In this document: piece after piece, positions 59,029 to 64,000 of the stretch
Position numbering within the stretch: position 1 is the first letter of the stretch
Layout of the letters: the number at the start of each line of letters is the position of its first letter
NCBI RefSeq assembly: GCF_040436345.1
Contig: NC_133237.1
Location: forward strand, 19,535,749-19,599,748
From: Pagrus major
Lineage: Eukaryota; Chordata; Actinopteri; Spariformes; Sparidae
DNA: 64,000 nt
Direction of reading: 5' to 3'
Made by a program: the position numbers and the translations under genes
The notes under the pieces: model-generated
Databases searched by the model: none
The model's input: the letters and a program-made list of their open reading frames with translations, nothing else
Told to the model about the DNA's origin: nothing

Positions 59029-61197
59029 CCCAACATCGAGCGCCGACTAAGTGAAGGTTAACCTTGATGGGGAACCCACGGGGACGCTTTTAGACGAAAA
59101 ACAAACGAAAAAAATGACGTCTGAAGCCACCTGGGACCGAGCGGCTCGATGCAACAGGTCGGTGATGCAGCAAAATGTAAAGCGAGAAAGAGTGGGAGGG
59201 ATGGGTGATGACTCGTGTGTGCGTGTACTGTAAGTGTGTGTGTGGACAAATGTGTCTCTGAGTCACTCATCCAGTTGATTCACGTCACAGACAACCAGAG
59301 GAAAAAAGGAAGTCAGGGAAACGAGAACGGGACGGATTCATGAGACTGACCAATGACCTCCCTGCAGCTCAACACATTCCCGCCACCTTTTCTTCTTCAG
59401 TGTCTCTAATTTAGCTCCTTGCTTCACTTCACATACAGCCCCTGTTCAAAATAGCTCCAGGCCACCTGACAGCAGAGCTGCATTCCTATTGGTGGTGTCA
59501 GACGAGAGACCCCAGCAGTGTCATAGTAACCGTCTCTGCAGCTTATTACAGGCAGCTGCATGAGGAGGGAGACAGAAAGAAGATATGGGAATCAATAGTA
59601 AATAAAATACCCTGAGGGAGGCGGGGAAATTGCATAAAAGCTTTTCAACAGGTGATCAATGAGGTATTTTCTCACGCTGCGAGGCCATAGCCTGGTCAAT
59701 TACAGGCTTGGGGATATCATAGCGATACGTTTGGGGGAAAAATTCATGTTTGTGCTGAGAAAGTGAAACTTTTCTACATCTAGGTGGTAAAAACACAACT
59801 TACACTTCCTTTTCACAGATGACAGAAGGCAAGGAGCACGAGGTGAGGCTCAGCAAATATCCAGAAAATGAACAGGCTGTGTTTCTCCCTCCCGTTCTCT
59901 GCACACTGGCTGCCACCGTGATGAATTTACACCTCCTTAGCATTGGTATTGAATAAATGGAGAGGGGAAAAAAAAGAGGGAGCCACAGAGTGGAGGGGGG
60001 GGTAATGGAATAAGGAGCGAGGGCGGACCGGGAAAAGACAAGTGCTTTGAATAATGAGGGTTGAAAAGAGTCACCCTGCAGCAGGGAAATGAGCTAACAT
60101 TGTTTCTTGTGATGCAACGGCACCTTTGCAAATGGCTTCGAGAAGAAGGGGAAATTGGTAGAGCGGATTTGCTTTCGGGAGCATGAAAGTTCGACTATTT
60201 CCTTCTTTTTATAATCTTTGTAAAACACAGGAAATGATCACCCCTGTGTCAAACAACAGGGCAAAGGTAGAAGAAAACAACAGTAACATCGCAGCAGGTG
60301 TTTTCAGACTTCACACTGTATGACTAACACAAGAAAATGAAAAAGAAGTGAGAATATTAAATATCATGTTCCTATTCGCCTTATCTCCGAGTCTCCTCGG
60401 AGCCTCAGTCAACAAATCAGACAGGAAGAAGGACACAACGTTTGCAGTCGAGCCTCAGACAGGCTGTGTATTCACATCACATCCAGAGACAGATCAGCTC
60501 AGTGAAAACAGGTACGGGGGAAAGAAAAGTGGAAAGAAAGGGGAAGAAAAAGGGGAAATATGTCGAACAGAGCAGGCAGATCTAGAAACTGAGGAATCAC
60601 AAAGGACAGATTTCCTGTCTGAAGCTCACGGCCGGCGGCTGTAAATGGCCATATTCTTCTTTCCTGTCACTGCAGCGTCATGGCAACCAGCTGGCCCGTC
60701 TGACAATGACTAGAAGGATGAGTCATGGACTGAACTCCACAGAAATCCCCATTTTCACAAACAAGCAACCGAGGAACTCCGATAGCGAATGCCAACAGGT
60801 GAAAAATACAATTACAGGAATTAGTGCTAAGTGATCGATATCAAATTATTTACGAGAATATTTTTCAGCATGATTACGGCTGCTGGGTATTGTTTGAAAT
60901 GTTTTTATGATAATATAAACATCACACCAACAACAGCAGTATTTTCTCAGTGTCTTATTGGTGGGATATAAACATGTTTTTCACACAAAACCTTTTGTTT
61001 AATAATAAAAAATGCCAACCTTCTCAATTGAGCTGTATAGTATTAGTATCAGTAGTCACAAGTATCTGTGCAAAACCATTGCCTAAATAAAATATAACAT
61101 AGTAATCATTTAGATCAAATCACGATTGTGATATTGATTATGAATAATTCTTCGTCCTCCTCGACAGTAAACTGCACCTCTTGACTCCTGGATGTTG

Positions 61198-62060
61198 TAA
61201 CGGACACTTTTGGTGCTTTTTTATAGACTGAATGATCAAACAGATTAAATGCTTTTAAAAATAGCAGCTATAATAAGAAGTAATATAATTCATGATCAAG
61301 GCAGCAAACAGTGCTCAGTCGTTTATCATCACGTCAGACGTGAGAAACCTCGACAGCTCATTTAGGTGATTTGTGTTTAGCTGAACAGCGTGATAATATC
61401 ACATCACGACTGCTGAACTAATAAGTAGATAAATCACTGGTCAATCGACAGTTTTGATAATCAATTGATTATTCAAAGCAATATATATAAAAAAAAATGT
61501 GATGATTTGCTGCTTTTCTCATTAAAAAGTGAATATTTTGGGGGTTTTCAGCTGTTAGTTGAGAAGTTGAGGACGTCACTTTGGACTCTTTGGAGCTTTA
61601 ATGGACACTTTTGGTGCTATTTTTTACAGACTGAAGATTGAAATAATCAAATATAATGGACAGACTTATCGCTCTTAAAAATAGCCGTTAGTCACGGCCA
61701 TAATAAGCAGTCATGAAATCGATGATCAATGCAGCAAACTGTTCAACTGTTGATCACAACAGACACAAGAAACAACAGGTTTGTTGAATGTGGATGAATA
61801 ATAGCACCAGACAATCATATTATCACTCCTACTTAACTACTTAAGATTAATCAGTGAACAATCAACAGTTTTGATAATCTAGTGATTATTCGAGGCAATA
61901 TATCAAACAAAAATGTACAAGATTGACTGATTCAAGCTCTTCTAATGTGAAGATTTGCTGCTTTTCTCTGTTATCTTTGGGTGATCAACACTAAGTTTAG
62001 AATTTGAAGACACCAACTTGATCATGAGGGATATTTTTTAATTCTTTATCGATTTATTAG
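61198..62060. repeat. Tandem duplication of a teleost-repeat-containing unit
   Basis: Two diverged direct copies (about 61198-61600 and 61600-62060). Shared words include 'ggacacttttggtgct', 'agactga', 'atcaatgcagcaaac' or 'atcaaggcagcaaac', 'gacagttttgataatc' or 'aacagttttgataatc', and 'tttgctgcttttct'. Part of each copy belongs to the repeat family also seen at 5868-6110. Non-coding. Confidence 0.65.
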
Positions 62061-62669
62061 TCAAAAGATAGAAGTCAAACTACTTCAACCTGCAGCCCGA
62101 ATCATCAAGACTACAATTACACTCAGAGTAAAATAAACATGCTGAATCAACTCCAAGCTCTACATGCAATGATTGCAAAAACTGTGGAAAACTGAACAAC
62201 AGTAACAACAAGCAAAAACCCAGATCCAGACCAGGCCTGTTTAGGGACAGGGGGACAGCAGTGACAGAAGCCCCCTGAAATGGCCACAGTCCTGGGACGG
62301 CCGAGCACGGTGGGACTGGAAGTCTAATTAAAAACACAGCGCCTTTCCAGCAGCTGTGGCCCGGCCCAAAATGGAATCGCGCTCAGAAAGAGGGGGAGCG
62401 AAGAAAAGACCAGACCAGATACGAGCTATATTATCCTGTCATGTCTCAGAGCAAAAGTGTCTGCTGAACTTTCAAAACTCAATCCAGAGAAACTCACACA
62501 TCATCAACTGCTCCCAGATCAGTCAGACGCAGCAAAAAGCTCGATCCTTCTTACCATGACGGGCCTTTGGATCCTCTCAGTCCTCTCCATACCTCGTTTG
62601 CCACGCTCGCCACACCACGGCAAACCAAGGGGGCAACGCCGGAGTCCACAGGCAGAGTTATGTGTATAT

Positions 62670-62671
<2 letters not shown>

Positions 62672-62734
<63 letters not shown>
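62672..62734. repeat. Compound (GT)n(GA)n microsatellite
   Basis: About 14 GT units followed directly by about 17 GA units, a clean switch at position 62700. Confidence 0.95.
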
Positions 62735-62736
<2 letters not shown>

Positions 62737-62790
62737 GGGCAACTAGTGTGAGTGTCCGCCTGCTAGTTTGACAAGTGCAGAAGTGTTCAT

Positions 62791-62897
62791 GTGTGTGTGC
62801 GTGTGTGTGTGCGTGTGATAGGAGAGAAAGCCAGAAAGGAGTGTATCCGTATGTGTGAAACCAGGAGAGCTGCTCTCTTAACCTCCAACCCCTTCAA

Positions 62898-62935
<38 letters not shown>
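62791..62935. repeat. (GT)n and (CA)n microsatellites in inverted arrangement
   Basis: A GT run with GC interruptions at 62791-62818 and a pure CA run of about 38 bases at 62898-62935, some 80 bases apart. They are complementary and could pair within one strand. Confidence 0.9.
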
Positions 62936-62937
<2 letters not shown>

Positions 62938-64000
62938 CCACCTTCCCCACCTCCACCCCCCAAAAACCTCCACAACCCAGAGGAACGTGAACCCTGTATA
63001 GAGGAAGGGAGCCGGAGCTGGCCGGGGGTCGGGTTGCAGGACTTGTGCTACATTTGCAAACTGGGGAAATATATTTAGCCACGGCCGGTCAGAAACAGGG
63101 ACATGAACGCACCGAGACCCAGAAGGAGGCTTGGTATGCAGCCGTCAGCCATTCAATGCCCCGGCTGACGTGGGAGAGGGCTGGGGCAGTGCCCAGGGAA
63201 ACCCCCCCTCCTCTCTTTCAGTCTTTGCTCCGTTCCTCTCGGCCTCTGTCCTGATCTCATTCTCTCCCCGTCTCTTTGTCTCCCGGAAAAAGGGAATCAG
63301 ACGATGGATTAATATGGATATGAGGGGAGGGAGAAAAAAGAGTCTGTGGCTCAGTGATCGGCGCAGTGACACTTTGAAGCAACTGGCGCTTGACGATTAA
63401 AGCCTTCAAAGTATCTGCTGAGTAGTTCCCACTCGCAATCCCCAACGAGGTGTCTGCTTCACAAACATACATCCTATGCGAACACGCAAAACATAAATCA
63501 TGGAAATGAAGCATGTAGTCTGGAATTAAAAGGCTAAAAGAGGCAGATAGGTGTGGTTGAAGGGGTCCACAGTGTCCACTAGAGGGCGACCTCTGACACA
63601 ATGACAGGGGCTTCACCATGGCTACACCTCCGAGCGCCTCTTCCACTCTTGTGTTAGCAGCTGATGACAACACAGTCAGCTGGACAAGGTGGAAAAATGG
63701 ACGCAGCAGCAACTGGTTCTCTGCTGGGATTTATATGTCAGGACTGACGGGAGGAAAGCTCGTCTCTCTGCAGGAGCTAAACCCTCGAGACCTTTCACAT
63801 ATGGCAGCGAGAACGTTGTGCTCTTGCCTTCAGGCCCCGTGCACACGTACGTGGGCATTTCTTAAAACAAAGCTTTGTCTATGCGCTTTGGCCGTCCGTA
63901 CACACATAAGCGCAGTTTAAGGTCACTTTTGGAAAACTTATTATATTAGATATTCAGAAACGCTGTTTTCAGTGTTTACATGTAGATAGGAAAAAACTGG

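Larger units (their letters stand above)
59029..64000 (-). other. Region upstream of the short cacnb1 start exon; probable intron of the long form
   Basis: The canonical long N-terminal exon(s) of CACNB1 (with a KRKGRFKRSDGSTSS-like motif) were searched for by eye and not found, so they probably lie beyond 64000. No other gene is supported, and rpl19, expected upstream by synteny, is not seen. It holds degenerate repeats at 61198-62060 and several microsatellites at 62672-62935. The promoter of the short form would lie just above 59029 but shows no clear TATA box. Confidence 0.55.

Noticed and set aside
62555-62590. Possible second short start exon for cacnb1 (ATG, 12 codons, phase-0 donor ATG|gtaaga on the minus strand)
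   Set aside because: The donor is good, but the peptide MERTERIQRPVM resembles no beta-subunit N-terminus, and the upstream sequence is microsatellite. One short ATG-to-donor stretch is expected by chance in 5 kb. Transcript data could revive it.
62457-63078. Overlapping frames coding long Ser-Leu, Thr-His or Val-Cys runs
   Set aside because: They are translations of GT, GA and CA microsatellites.
59029-64000. rpl19, expected next to cacnb1 by mammalian synteny
   Set aside because: No exon with ribosomal protein L19 sequence was found on either strand in this stretch; it may lie beyond the window.

Overview
The window reads as genomic DNA of a ray-finned fish, most likely a percomorph-type teleost. 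It is intron-rich, uses GT-AG splicing, and carries dense copies of short interspersed repeats of kinds I know from teleost genomes. There are no bacterial, viral or plasmid features. Four protein-coding genes can be reconstructed exon by exon. All lie on the minus strand, so they are transcribed from high to low coordinates.

Layout by increasing coordinate. (1) 1-9025 is the large first intron of lasp1. Its only coding exon here is 9026-9094, with a GC-rich promoter and 5' UTR to about 9450. (2) plxdc1 (TEM7 family) is complete: 14 coding exons from the start at 25332 to the stop at 11003, encoding 488 residues. Intron 3 holds a decaying tRNA-Cys array. Intron 1 holds a CRE/TATA promoter-like block pointing the other way. 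(3) An intergenic stretch holds an intact tRNA-Cys gene at 28946-29017 on the plus strand. (4) arl5c is complete: six exons, 34146 to 30623, 179 residues, all GTPase motifs intact. (5) cacnb1, the voltage-gated calcium channel beta-1 subunit, runs from 59028 down to 40717. A short alternative first exon, two mutually exclusive HOOK-region exons and two alternative C-termini are all visible. The canonical longer N-terminal exon was not found and probably lies beyond 64000.

The block plxdc1-arl5c-cacnb1, in this order and orientation, matches human 17q12 as I know it. lasp1 is also a 17q12 gene, but here it is on the same strand as plxdc1. The neighbourhood is inherited synteny, not a functional operon. 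Functionally, lasp1 is an actin-binding LIM-SH3 adaptor, plxdc1 a single-pass receptor, arl5c an ARF-like Golgi/endosome GTPase, and cacnb1 the cytoplasmic subunit that traffics and gates L-type channels in muscle and brain.

I found no evidence of a new multi-gene system. The points most worth checking are: the beta3/beta4-like short start exon of cacnb1; the muscle-type C-terminal tail made by reading through a splice donor; the tRNA-Cys array with its intact sister copy carrying a compensatory stem change; the antisense promoter-like block in plxdc1; and several TIR or foldback elements, two of them flanked by TTAA.
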